Shown in pieces: positions 40,922 to 50,164 of a DNA stretch of 64,000 nucleotides. The notes beneath the pieces were generated by a model, which ran no database searches, was not told the origin of the DNA, and saw only the letters and a list, made by a program, of their open reading frames with translations. The DNA is taken from positions 52,491,501 to 52,555,500 of the forward strand of contig NC_060208.1 in NCBI RefSeq assembly GCF_021130785.1, in the 5' to 3' direction. The DNA comes from Homalodisca vitripennis. Taxonomy: Eukaryota; Arthropoda; Insecta; Hemiptera; Cicadellidae. A program made the translations under genes and the position numbers. Each line of letters begins with the position of its first letter. The first letter of the stretch is position 1.

Positions 40922-41711
40922 CTATAAATCAGTCGAGATTCTGCCATATTTGTAGTAAAATGATTTCCGTTGTATAAAATATTCAAAGATTCTTTCATTT
41001 GGTTGTAGAGATTTGATAGAATTTGGTTCGTCATCAATGAACAAAATCTCTAATTCAGGAATAATTTATTTTTAGATGTTTTAATCGGTTTGGTATTTCT
41101 CGTTTCTGAGCTCTGATAACGTAATAAGGCCATTCCCACATGTGATTCTTCTTAATTAATACAAAACATGGTGCTTTTTCTTATCAAAATTTTTACATAT
41201 CATAATCTCTCTTCATTAATTCCATTCGCAATTCTTGATTTCTCTATTTTCAAATGATTTCATTTCATCTTTAATTTGTAACTGTTTTATTTCATCTTTT
41301 AACTGCTTATTTTCGTTTTCAAGTGTTGTACACACCAAATTTACGAATACTTGGTAAAACTTCTTCTAAAACCCAATTCTTGAAAACATTTCTGCTATTT
41401 TCATTTTAGATTTCAGTATTAAAGAATATATGCCTGGTTCATTGATGAAAATAGTGTCTGGATGTAATTTTTGTAAGAGTCGCGATTCGATACCCTTGTC
41501 AGAATCTATGTTTTCAAAGCTTTTTTTTTGTATTTTTCTTTAACATGATCTATGATAGCTTGTCTCGTATTTTTAAATTCCAATATTTCTGCAACATCTT
41601 TAGCCTTAAACCAAAATTCATTATTTTCGTCAACAATTGTAAAGATATGTTTGCTTTTAAAATCTAAGTTGATTATTGAGTAGGTCTACAACTGACTCCA
41701 TTTAGATAGAA
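40922..41711 (-). pseudogene. bro: BRO-N domain protein (frame-broken)
   Basis: The minus-strand start at 41711 lies in CTATCTAAATGG. After one early frame change the protein carries FWFKAKDVAEILEFKN and a following TRQAIIDHV (about 41632-41560), the hallmark of the BRO-N DNA-binding domain known from baculovirus, entomopoxvirus, ascovirus and iridovirus BRO proteins. A Lys/Glu-rich helix (41340-41230) follows. The C-terminal part contains HMWEWPYYVIRAQKREIPNR (about 41130-41070) and ends at 40922, 30 bp from the convergent paralogue 2. Several indels interrupt it. BRO proteins bind DNA and may modulate host or viral transcription; the role here is inferred. Confidence 0.75.
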
Positions 41712-41722
41712 AAGAAATTTAA

Positions 41723-42464
41723 CTAGTTACTTGCAATCTTAAAATATATTGTTGTTTTACTCTCATTATTTAATAGATTTCCTTCAGAGTCTTGAATAGT
41801 CAGAACGATTTTTTGAATTCTTTTAATATTTTTTCTAATTGGAATATAATCGATTTCATTTGGTTTTTCACTGATTTTTGATCCATAAGCAACATTTGGG
41901 AAAAAAAGTGTACAAAATTTCAGATTCTTTGTGTAAATGTTCGGTATGATTTTCAAAAACTAGGTTCAACGAGATTGCAGTGCACTTCAATTACATCGAA
42001 CGGTCTAAATTTTGGCGTTTTATTTCCTAAATATACCTGATTTGGCTCAATAGTTTCTTGAACAAACCCTAACAATTCTACAATAATTGCTGAAAACATT
42101 ATTCTTACTGGTGATTTTTAATTGAATTTTATTAGAGAGGATAATTTTTTTGCATTTCAAACTTGTTTTCGTCAAAGTTTAAAGATTTATCTGATTGTTT
42201 GAATGTTTTCAGATAATTTTTAAGGGAATTTTTTATTTGATCGAAGGTTTTAAATATCCTTTGTTTAAACCATAGTATTTTGTTATGTTCTTCTCACTAA
42301 ATCCTATGCAATAAGGAGAACTTTCACTAATATTTATTACAAAAATTGTCAGAATAAAAACCGCTTAAACCGATAAAATAATTTGATTCTTCCTCTAAGT
42401 GTATTGGATGTTCCAAGTTTAAAACTAATTTAGAGCTTTCTGAAGTCAACTTGAACAGCTTCAT
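41723..42464 (-). pseudogene. Polinton structural-type protein, possible minor capsid (frame-broken)
   Basis: The start MKLFKLTSES is at 42464, divergent from the ATPase. Later parts are NQVYLGNKTPKFRPFDVIEV and, after a frame change, ILYTFFPNVAYGSK, EKPNEIDYIPI and IVLTIQDSEGNLL, ending at 41723. The closing pattern (typically IxDQDGNLxxFRGExITVRLxL) recurs in many arthropod Polintons next to capsid genes. From recall of that family I infer a virion component, perhaps the single jelly-roll minor capsid protein (penton), but this is not proven from sequence alone. At least three or four frame changes occur. The gene ends 11 bp from the BRO start, in the same direction. Confidence 0.55.
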
Positions 42465-42504
42465 TTTCGCAAGCGTTGCTTCAAGATGAAAATCTTCTAT
42501 TTAA
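42465..42504. promoter_or_regulatory. Divergent promoter between structural-type gene and ATPase
   Basis: Only 40 bp separate the two divergent starts. On the ATPase side is TCTATTTAAATGG; the minus-strand side lacks the motif (GCGAAAATG). Confidence 0.45.
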
Positions 42505-43152
42505 ATGGAGAAATTTTTTTAAAGCAAAAAGATCAGATAAAAAACTTCAAACGTTTGAAGAAAATAAGAAAGATCAACCAATCAGATTGTTAATTGTTGG
42601 TTCAAGTGGATGTGGAAAAACAACTTTACTATTGAATTTTATCTACAATAGGTTGATTCCTTATTCCAATTTGTATGTTTTTAGTAAATCTTTAGAACAA
42701 GACGCCTATAAAAAATTACAAGAAAGATTTGAAAATATTGAGAAGAACTTAAGTAAGAAAATATCATATTTTTTATAATGCTTCTGAGGACATTGTTCCG
42801 TTAAGCGAGTGTAAAACCCAATTCGTTAATCGTTTTTGATGATTGTATTTTAGAAAATCAAGACGTTATTAAGGAATATTTCGTAATGTCCCGTCACAAA
42901 AACATATCTTGTATCTATCTTTCCCAATGCTTTTCAAAGGTTGATAAACAAGTTATAAGAAATAACCTGAATATGTTGTGTATTTTTAAGCAAGATGATC
43001 ACTATTCGAGAAAAATTTACAACAATTATGTGGGATCTGATATGAGTTTTAACTACTTTATTGAGTTATGTGATAAAATTTGGAAGGAAGACTACGGATT
43101 TTTAACTATTAATCTAACTTTGAAGCCTAAAAAATGGCAAATATTTGAATAA
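42505..43152 (+). pseudogene. FtsK/HerA-type genome-packaging ATPase (one or more indels)
   Basis: This is the A32-like ATPase that would pump DNA into the capsid. Walker A is GSSGCGKTTL at about 42599-42628, preceded by the strand IRLLIVG. Walker B is LIVFDDCIL at about 42826-42852. The downstream block YLSQCFSKVDKQVIRNNLN is typical of Polinton ATPases (sensor region). The start is in TTTAAATGG; an extra T in a T-run just after the ATG takes the start out of frame, and a second shift lies near 42770. Length (~216 codons) suits the family. Confidence 0.93.
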
Positions 43153-43188
43153 ATTTTCCAATATAAACGTGTGATAATCTAGTTGTTT

Positions 43189-43545
43189 TCATGTTTTTTA
43201 CGTTCACGTTTCCACGTTCACGTTCATGTTTCACGTTCATGTTTCACGTTCATGTTTCACGTTCACGTTTTACGTTCCACGTTTCGTGTTCTCGTTTCGT
43301 GTTCACGTTTCCACGTTCCACGTTCACGTTTTACGTTCCGTGTTCTCGTTTCGTGTTCACGTTTCCACGTTCCACGTTCACGGTTTTACGTTCATGTTTC
43401 ACGTTCATGTTTCACGTTCATGTTTTACGTTCGTGTTTACGTTTCACGTTCGTGTTTCACGTTCGTGTTTCACGTTCCACGTTCCACGTTTCGTGTTCTC
43501 GTTTCGTGTTCACGTTTCCACGTTCCACGTTTACGTTTAAAAAGT
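43189..43545. repeat. ACGTT-rich irregular tandem repeat
   Basis: About 32 copies of ACGTT (mostly CACGTT) lie in ~350 bp, joined by TTCATGTTT, TTCGTGTTT or TTCCACGTT. A ~43-bp compound unit (GTTCTCGTTTCGTGTTCACG then TTTCCACGTTCCACGTT) appears three times (about 43285, 43342, 43488). The plus strand is nearly free of A outside ACG or ATG. All three plus frames are open because of this composition; I do not call a gene. It sits between the ATPase stop and the next TAAATGG start. Confidence 0.9.
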
Positions 43546-43556
43546 TTCCTAAATAA

Positions 43557-44579
43557 ATGGCGAACGTAACTTTCAGAAGAAGCAAAAAAAACTTGATCAA
43601 ATAGAAAAGAAATTAATCAAAGAATTTAAAGAACAGATTCGAATTGATGAAAAAGAACAAGAATTTATTCAAAAAAATTAATCAACCTGTAACATCTGCA
43701 ATAAAAAATGTTGAGGGCAAAAATTGAAAATGTTTTAAGCGATAATCAAAATTTGATGAAAATTTGGTTCCAGTTGTACGACAATTTGCTGATATTTCGC
43801 GATACCAGAATCTGAGTTTGAATTGCCAAAATCACCATCTTCAACACCATTTAGACCTCGAATCATTGAAGACTCTACCATAGTTGAACCAATAAGTCCT
43901 GGAACAACGGATATAATAATTGGTGAAATTGGTAAAAAATTTCTTCCTAGAGCAAAGGATGATAAATTTGGTTTGTATTGGGACAGAAAAAAAGAAAAGT
44001 TTTATGATTGGAAATTTGCCCGTGAATTTGAGCATAATGATATAATTATTGAAGATAAAAACATATGAAGGAACTCAAGGTTTATGGAGATTATTAACAG
44101 GCACTGATGTTCCAAAAGACGGTTTATATTCTGAAGAAGACTTGAAAAAGTATACAGAAAAATTTTATGGAAATCTGATTCAATTTACAAAAATAATGAT
44201 CCATCAACTAAGAAACCAAAGTCAAGTTAAAGGTAAAAAATATCTCAATTTGATTAAACAATTTGGGAAAAACGAATCGAAGGATCAGGTGTAAGAAAAA
44301 TACAGTGATAATAAGATTGAATACAGATATATCGACGATTTGACAAAACTCGATGGAATTATTAATTATATTTAATGCTCAAGAAAAGGCTGGAAACAAC
44401 AATTTTTTGAACGAAAAGAAAGCGATTAAAGAAGATTTTATTTTCGAACAAACTTGATGAAATGATTGAAAAACCTGATGGAATTAAATATTTAAAACGA
44501 GTTTTGCCGGCAATAAGTTCATCTATGATTGAGGGGTAGTGGACTTTTGAATGATTTTATCAACCAATTTACCTTTTGA
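43557..44579 (+). pseudogene. DUF8207-like Polinton structural protein (frame-broken)
   Basis: The start is in AAATAAATGG. A charged helical N-terminus (EKKLIKEFKEQIRIDEKEQE) is followed by a Pro/Ser linker, then KFGLYWDRKKEKFYDW, IIIEDK and YEGTQGLWRLLTGTDV. Next come NDPSTKKPKS and IEYRYIDDLTKLD, and the C-terminus GSGLLNDFINQFTF. The GLYWD...YEGTxGLWxLLT pattern is widespread in arthropod Polintons (DUF8207). Two IEGSG sequences (about 44276 and 44534) fit the adenain cleavage consensus (M/I/L)xGx-G, hinting at a processed virion precursor. Several indels. Its end overlaps the PLA2-like gene by 29 bp. Confidence 0.7.
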
Positions 44580-44886
44580 ATTACACCGTACCAGGCTATG
44601 AATATCTGGGACCTGGCACAAAACTTGAAAAAAGATTGAAAAGAGGAGATCCTGGTATAAATAAATTAGATCAAGCTGCTATGGAACACGATATTTTTTA
44701 TGCAAAAAATAGAGAGACACAAATTCCAGACATATAGCAGATAAAGTTTTGCAAGATAAGGCAATGGATAGATTTTTATCAAAAGATGCTGGATTAGGTG
44801 AAAGATTTGTTGCACTTCCAACAGCTGGAGCAATGTTTTTGAAGAGAAAACTAGGAATGGGAATCGAAGAGAACTTGAAATTTTAA
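44551..44886 (+). pseudogene. Virion phospholipase A2-like protein (frame-broken)
   Basis: The protein contains GYEYLGPGTKLEKRL (calcium-loop-like, about 44594) and AAMEHDIFY (about 44678), with the His-Asp pair and following Tyr of the parvovirus VP1-type PLA2 fold. It ends with GLGERFVALPTAGAMFLKRK. Frame changes lie near 44590 and 44735. In virions such domains act on host membranes during entry; that role here is family knowledge, not shown. It has no TAAATGG start and overlaps the upstream gene, suggesting expression from the same transcript or a fusion by frame change. Confidence 0.75.
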
Positions 44887-44894
44887 CTATATAA

Positions 44895-45768
44895 ATGGAG
44901 GTGAACGTAAACTTCAGCAAAAATCAGAAAGAAAAAATAAAATCCGCTTTTAAGAAGAAAATACCCGTTAGTATTCAATTTAAAATAGATCAACTAAAAA
45001 TGGCGAAGATAAGATAATTTTTAACAAATAGACAATACAATAAACTCGAAAAAAACATAAGAAAAAACAATAAAAGGAACCAGAATAGAATTTTCTTATA
45101 ATCAGTTGAAAGAACTCAAAAATGGTGGACTTTTGAAAGATTTATTAGATTTTGGAGAAAATATTCCAGTTGTTAAAAATGCTGTTCCTTATGTTCGTAA
45201 AGCTGCTCCAATCGTTAAAAAAAGATGTGATTCCTATTGTTCGAAACATTTTAAATTGGTTAGATAAAGAGTTGGAAGATGTTACAGGATCTGGATTAGA
45301 TGAAAAAACTTTGAATTACGTGAAATCAAACATTGAAAAAAAAAATTTAAACCTTTAACATTCGGGGAATTGGAAGAAATCTGCAAAAATATTAAAACAT
45401 TTTAGAGGAATCTTCATGAGAGATACATTACCTGAAAAAAGTTAAGAAATTTGAATGTGGAATTGTGAATTTAGACTCGATTATGGGAAGTGGAACGCAT
45501 TGGGTTTGTTATTATAAGAATGATAAGAATGCCTGTTATTTTGATTCGTATGGAAGAATTGAGGACAAACCACCTATAGAATTGATTAAATATTTGAAAA
45601 AATCAAGCGTCTACTACAATGATTCTCAGATTCAAGACTATAAAGATCCCCCAATTTGTGGTCATTTATGTGTTTTTGTGTTGAATGAACTGAGTACTGG
45701 TTAAAGATTTTAAAGAAGTTGTTAACAAATTATTGCTTAATAAATATGGATTCACAAAATATTTTTGA
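44895..45768 (+). pseudogene. Adenain-like cysteine protease with N-terminal basic domain (frame-broken)
   Basis: The start is in CTATATAAATGG. The N-terminal third is Lys-rich (FSKNQKEKIKSAFKKK); a Gly-rich turn and amphipathic stretch follow (GGLLKDLLDFGENIPVVKNA, about 45125-45185), recalling adenoviral pVI-like membrane-active proteins. The C-terminal part is the protease: GTHWVCYYK (His at 45498), YFDSYG, and PPICGHLC (Cys at 45657), the His-acid-Cys layout of adenain. It would process capsid precursors. Frame changes lie near 45000-45060, 45200, 45350 and 45440. The N-terminal part may be a separate gene. The end overlaps the fibre-like gene by 23 bp. Confidence 0.85.
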
Positions 45769-46808
45769 CGTATTTGGAACACAAATTATTCAAAATTGTA
45801 GATAATAGTTTGAATTTTGATAGTTTGAGAAATGAGTTTTGATAACAAGTTAGAAAATTTATTACAAAGCCTTCCAGATTCAGATATGTTTGCTGTCGAG
45901 ATTGAAGATTTTAAAGCAGAATATGATAACAAACTTGCAAATTTCATGAGTTCAAATGAAGTTGCTGATAAAATAAAAACATTGGAAAAAGAAGTTGATG
46001 ATGGTGTAAAAAAAATTATTTACCAATTTAATGTCTCATATCGAAAAAGCTGATGAAATTACTGAAGCGATCAAAGTTGAAAAGAATTATGTTAGTTTGG
46101 CTAATAAGAAAAAGAATTGTCGGTGTTCGACCTGGTATTGACAAACATGATGTTGTTGTTAAAGAAACAAATTTTGAAACTCTAAAATTATCAGAAAAAC
46201 ATCGATATTGTTGATTTACATGATCCGAATGTTAAAAATGCCTTAGATTTTAAAGGAAAAAGAATTAGCGGTGTTAGTAAAGGAATTAATCCATTTGATG
46301 TTGTTGTAATGATTCAATTAGAAAGATCCTTATTAAAATGTTTAATGAACTAAAACAAAATTATGAGAATCATAAACAGCATGTTAAAGATTTTACAACA
46401 GAAGTCTATGACAAGTTAGAAGCCAGAAATAGAAGATCAGTAGACGATGTTGGTGAATTACTTGATAAAGTAAATAAACTAGAAGAAAACTTTAATTACA
46501 TATAAAAATAGTGTTAATGTATTAGTTGGTAAAGTAATTAACAAAAATTCTGGAAGATTTTGATACACATTTCAATGAGAAAATAAACTTTTTTGAAGAT
46601 TTTGGTACACGTTTAAATGAGCAAATAACACATAATAATGAATTACTTAAAAGTATAGATGATCGATACTCTTTATATCTCGATAAAGTAAATAAACTAG
46701 AAGAAAACTTTAATAAATTTAAAGAAAGATGTTAATAAAACTTTTGAAAATATTGATAACAGATTTAATGGATTAGGTGGTTACGATGGACTAATTTTCC
46801 TTATATAA
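45746..46808 (+). pseudogene. Coiled-coil fibre-like protein (frame-broken)
   Basis: The start lies in AATAAATATGG, inside the protease end. Fragments include FDNKLENLLQSLPDSDMF, a Lys/Glu-rich helix (ADKIKTLEKEVDDGVKKI), then DFKGKRISGVSKGINPFDVV near 46245, similar to the repeat-and-turn segments of viral fibres. The duplicated heptad phrase LDKVNKLEENFN appears near 46460 and 46680, with a charged helix between. It ends FNGLGGYDGLIFLI, with its stop TAA forming TAAATGG with the next start. Position after the protease and before capsid supports a virion spike role; this is inference. At least six indels. Confidence 0.55.
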
Positions 46809-46956
46809 ATGGCGCTCATATACTGTGTGAGGTGCAAAGAGAAAAACTGCCACAAACGATATAAAATACTATGCAAACATTAACGGAGTTAAGAGAATTT
46901 CTGGAAAATGTGCTGAATGTAACTCAAAAAAAGAGCCAAATTTTATAAAAACTTGA
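46809..46956 (+). pseudogene. Small zinc-ribbon protein (DUF5679-like), one indel
   Basis: MALIYCVRCKEK opens the protein. After a one-base shift in an A-run come NGVKRISGKCAECNSKK and a short basic end. The two CxxC pairs and the NGxxxxxGKC core match the small zinc ribbons common in Polintons, adintoviruses and large DNA viruses, and resemble the ribbon fused to this element's integrase. About 49 codons. The start is coupled to the fibre-like stop. Confidence 0.7.
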
Positions 46957-46984
46957 TTTTGAAATTTTTTCTTAATAAATAGAG

Positions 46985-47484
46985 ATGGCGGGACATTACA
47001 GTGCTTTCGATCTTTTTATCATGCAACACGAAAGAGATTTGAAAAAAGAACATTGGGATGATATTTCTCAAAAATATGAATTATCCGAAGATATGATGAG
47101 ATTATACGTAAACAAATTGAATTGGTATAACATTGCTAAATATCAAACTTTATCATCAGTGTTCATTCAAGAAAAATATACATTATCAATTAAAAGATCA
47201 TATGTCTGTTCTTTGTCTCTATCAACACTTGAGTATAAAGTTTTTGGATGAAAAATAAAGATACAGTTGATTGGAACATTATTATAGATAGCGGTTACTA
47301 TCCTGTGCAAATTTTATTGAAATATGTGACCGAGATCGCAAAATTTTCAGAAGAGAATCCTGAATATGACGAAGTAGATCATTTAAAAATGACTCTAACC
47401 TTTTTAATTATTTTACTAAAATTTATATCTTTTCTTATAAAAACGTACATTAGATCGATGAAAAAAATGATACACGATGTTTAA
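46985..47484 (+). pseudogene. Repeat protein with W-x-x-I / L-S-x-x-F units (one frameshift)
   Basis: The start (ATGGCGGG) follows TAATAAATAGAG. Two to three units of ~20 residues are visible: HWDDISQKYELSEDMMRLYV, LNWYNIAKYQTLSSVFIQ, and after a frame change VDWNIIIDSGYYPVQILLKY. This W-N-x-I ... L-S-x-x-F-I pattern is known from giant-virus and Polinton repeat proteins of unknown function. The gene ends 16 bp before the capsid start; a further shift near its end is possible. Confidence 0.5.
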
Positions 47485-47499
47485 AATTTCTCTTATTAA

Positions 47500-48698
47500 A
47501 TGGCGGACTACAGAAATATGCTAGTGATATTGAAAGGGCGGAGTTTAAAAATTTCTATCCAATTAGTAAACAACATTTGAATGAACGAATAAAAGAACTG
47601 AGTTTAATATTGATTTTGGAGATAACTTTTGCTCGTCTAACTTCCAGTTTTATATTTCTGGAACTTTACAAAACAAGATGGTCAAGCATATCTTGGAACT
47701 GATAATGTTAGATTAATCGATAATTTTATACCGTTTTTATTTTCTAAGATTGAAGTAAGAAAACACAATAAATTGATAGAAGAAGTCGAAAACTGTGGCC
47801 AATTAAGCACAATTAAAGGAACTATTTCGTATTCAAAAAGTGATGTTATTTCTCAAACTTCTAATGGCTTTGAATCAGATTTTAAATTTGGTTGTTTTTG
47901 AAGCAGCTGGAAATTTTATCTCATTTTGGATTAGGATTTTTTGAAAATGTTACTATTCCGATCTATAAAGGAGGGATTTTATCTAAGTTTTATAAGAGCA
48001 GAAGACGATGATGTGATTCTGAAGACTGCAACTGGAAATGTTATGCCTGTTGATGGAAAAATAACAATTACAGATTTTTTTATTAGAGTTCCAATGATTG
48101 ATTATAAAATCACGAAGTAAAATAAGGTTGATTGATGAAATTACAAAAAGTCAAAAACATTATGTTTAATTTTCTAGATTGGCAGTGTATTGAACAAAAA
48201 GGTATTTCCGGAACAACTTATTCGTTCGATATTACAAATTATTTATAGAAATATCTTCAATCCACAAGTTCGTTATTATAGGTTTTTCAAACAGATAGAC
48301 AGAATAATCAAGAAAGAAATCCTTCAAAGTTTGATAGTTTGGATGTAAAAAATATCAGAGTAAAATTGAACGGTTCTTATTATCCAGATGAATTACAAAA
48401 TTTAAACATTTCCGGAGGTCTTTTCAGAATCATGTATCAGATGTATCAAGATTTTAAGAAAGTTTACTGTAATAATAAGGAAATGTATTACAATCCTAAA
48501 GAATTTTTAGCGAATAGACCTATTTATGTCATTGATACAACAAAGAGTTTGACAAATATTTCTGGTTCAAAGAACGATATAATTATCAATATGGATTTTC
48601 AAAAAGCTGTTACAAACGCGATTTGTTATGTTGTTGTTGTCTCTGAGAAATTTTTAGCCTATGATGTGATTAAGAACGATATTAGAGGAATTCAGTAA
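47500..48698 (+). pseudogene. Double jelly-roll major capsid protein (frame-broken)
   Basis: The start is in CTTATTAAATGG. Early parts are EFKNFYPISKQHLNERIKEL and CSSNFQFYISGTL, then IDNFIPFLFSKIEVRKHNKL and QLSTIKGTISYSKSDVISQT. The intact final third (48339-48698) holds LDVKNIRVKLNGSYYPDEL, YYNPKEFLANRPIYVIDTTK and NDIIINMDFQKAV. This order is diagnostic of the Polinton/adintovirus major capsid protein, which builds the icosahedral shell. Length ~400 codons. Most damage is single-base indels before 48300. It ends the structural block. Confidence 0.88.
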
Positions 48699-49872
48699 AA
48701 ATCACGTTATTTTTCACTATTATTCATCGGATAATTTTAAAACTTTACAGAATTGTTAAAAGACATTGATATAAGTATTCATTTTTAATTTCAAAAGGAA
48801 TATCTTAAAAAATGGGGATGATATTAACAAAAACTATTCCAAGGTCATCTTAAGGGTTGGACCGGAAGTTATGATTTTAAAAAAAATACTTTAATATTTA
48901 CTGATCCTATTATACAAATTTCAGCAAAAAAGCTCCAATAGTTCTCGAGATATAAGAGTTTTAAGATAAGGGATGATTGGGGTTAGTTTTGAAAATTTTG
49001 TTATTTTCATGAAATTTTAAGTTGAACTCGCTTGTTTTTGAAGTTTCAGATTTTTCTGATAATTTTTTTTTTATTTTTTTATGAATATTAAGAAATAGGG
49101 GATGATTTCACCCTTATGGATAAGTTAAGTCGAAAGAGTTAAGTATTTACTATATGTGTACCAAATTTCATTAAAATCGGTTGAGTGGTTTTTGAAATAT
49201 AAAATTATTAATAAAACTTGTAAACTAGCAATCCTAATTGTAAAAGTGAGAACAACTTATATAGCAGAGATATAGCTTATATCTTTCGAGACTCTCCGTA
49301 GCTCAGTTGGTAAGACGCTTGCCTTCAAAGCCTGAGGTTCTGGGTTCAAATCCAGAGCTTCAGGCGCGCTTTTTATTGAGGAAGACATGGTTTGTCGTTC
49401 AGTGGTTGGGGACAAGTCTTTACACGAGTGGCCATAGTGTAATGACTATAGAACAAGCCGAGTAATGACAACTGTGGTTGGCGCGCCAATTTGCTTCCTC
49501 ACCTTTCCACTTCATTCCTTAATTCCTTCTCTTCCTTAATTCGTACATTCCTTCTCTTCCTTAATTCGTTCATTACATTCATCATTCACATCATTCATTA
49601 ATACAACATTACACTTACAAAACACCGACACAAATTCCCTAATTGTATCTCTCCATCAACTTCTACACAGTAGTTACCAAAGAAAAATGAGACTTGGGAA
49701 CAAAAAAAATTCCAGAGTCTAAGACCCGAATTACAGCTCCTAGCCATTAACTTGGGTTGGACAGTAGCAGTGCAGGGCCAAGTCTCTAAACAATAGACAC
49801 CGTAGAAGTTGAATGTGATGTGATTCCCATAGCGCAAACACGCACACTAACAACACTACACCAAAGACACAA
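48699..49872. mobile_element. Insertion-like non-Polinton segment inside the element
   Basis: No Polinton coding resumes until 49873. The stretch has AT-rich sequence with ATTTCATTAAAATCGGTTGA (typical of insect transposon-derived DNA), a tRNA-like sequence at 49292-49363, a pyrimidine-rich tandem patch (TTCCTTCTCTTCCTTAATTC twice near 49525-49570), and a region of higher GC. Boundaries and target duplication could not be fixed. A SINE-like nested insertion is the simplest reading. The minus-strand open frame at 49598-49837 has no recognisable motif. Confidence 0.5.
49292..49363 (+). tRNA. tRNA-like sequence (pseudo-tRNA or SINE head)
   Basis: Box A TAGCTCAGTTGG (49299-49310) and box B GGTTCAAATCC (49343-49353) match RNA polymerase III consensus and are 44 nt apart, as in tRNA. 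The T-stem TCTGG/CCAGA pairs fully but with an 8-nt loop. The acceptor ends do not pair and the anticodon stem is poor; the loop CTTCAAA would give anticodon TCA. A T5 tract follows at 49371. A tRNA-derived SINE or tRNA pseudogene is more likely than a working tRNA. Confidence 0.5.
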
Positions 49873-50136
49873 TCATTCATTTTGTCTTTTACAATAATTG
49901 ATGATGTTCATATTATTCTCTTTCATTCCTTCTAAAACTTCAAAAAATATACTCTTTCGCTGATGAAAAATCTCGATTTCTTCCGGAATAATCTTTGTAT
50001 CATAGACAAAATATCCTAAATAGTTGGAATAATAAAATAAAATCATTTCTTTTTTATCTCGGTAGTTGAAATATAAACATAAACATTTGCGTTGAAAAAT
50101 TTATATCTCGGCAGGACTTAGTTCCATAATCTCCAT
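49873..50136 (-). pseudogene. Small Polinton gene of unknown function (one frameshift)
   Basis: The start is at 50136 inside TTATAAATGG, divergent from the gene at 50161. After MEIMELSPAEI and one frame change, the frame runs to 49873 with FNYRDKKEMILFYYSNYLG, KIIPEEIEIFHQRKSI and NNMNIINYCKRQNE. I do not recognise a family. It is rich in aromatic and charged residues and lacks a signal peptide or transmembrane helix. The start motif supports it as a real gene. Confidence 0.5.
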
Positions 50137-50164
50137 TTATAAAAAAATCTTTTTGTTTAAATGG
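50133..50164. promoter_or_regulatory. Bidirectional start region with two opposed TAAATGG motifs
   Basis: Two divergent ATGs lie only 24 bp apart (50136 minus, 50161 plus). Each is embedded in TAAATGG, with a T/A-rich spacer (TTATAAAAAAATC on the plus strand). Confidence 0.6.

Noticed and set aside
43183..43569. Three overlapping open frames of 104-128 codons
   Set aside because: All three plus frames are open because the ACGTT repeat lacks stop codons. Products are low-complexity Phe/His/Arg/Ser strings with no start motif.
49292..49363. Functional tRNA with UCA anticodon
   Set aside because: Acceptor arms do not pair, the anticodon stem is poor and the T-loop has an extra base; kept only as tRNA-like.
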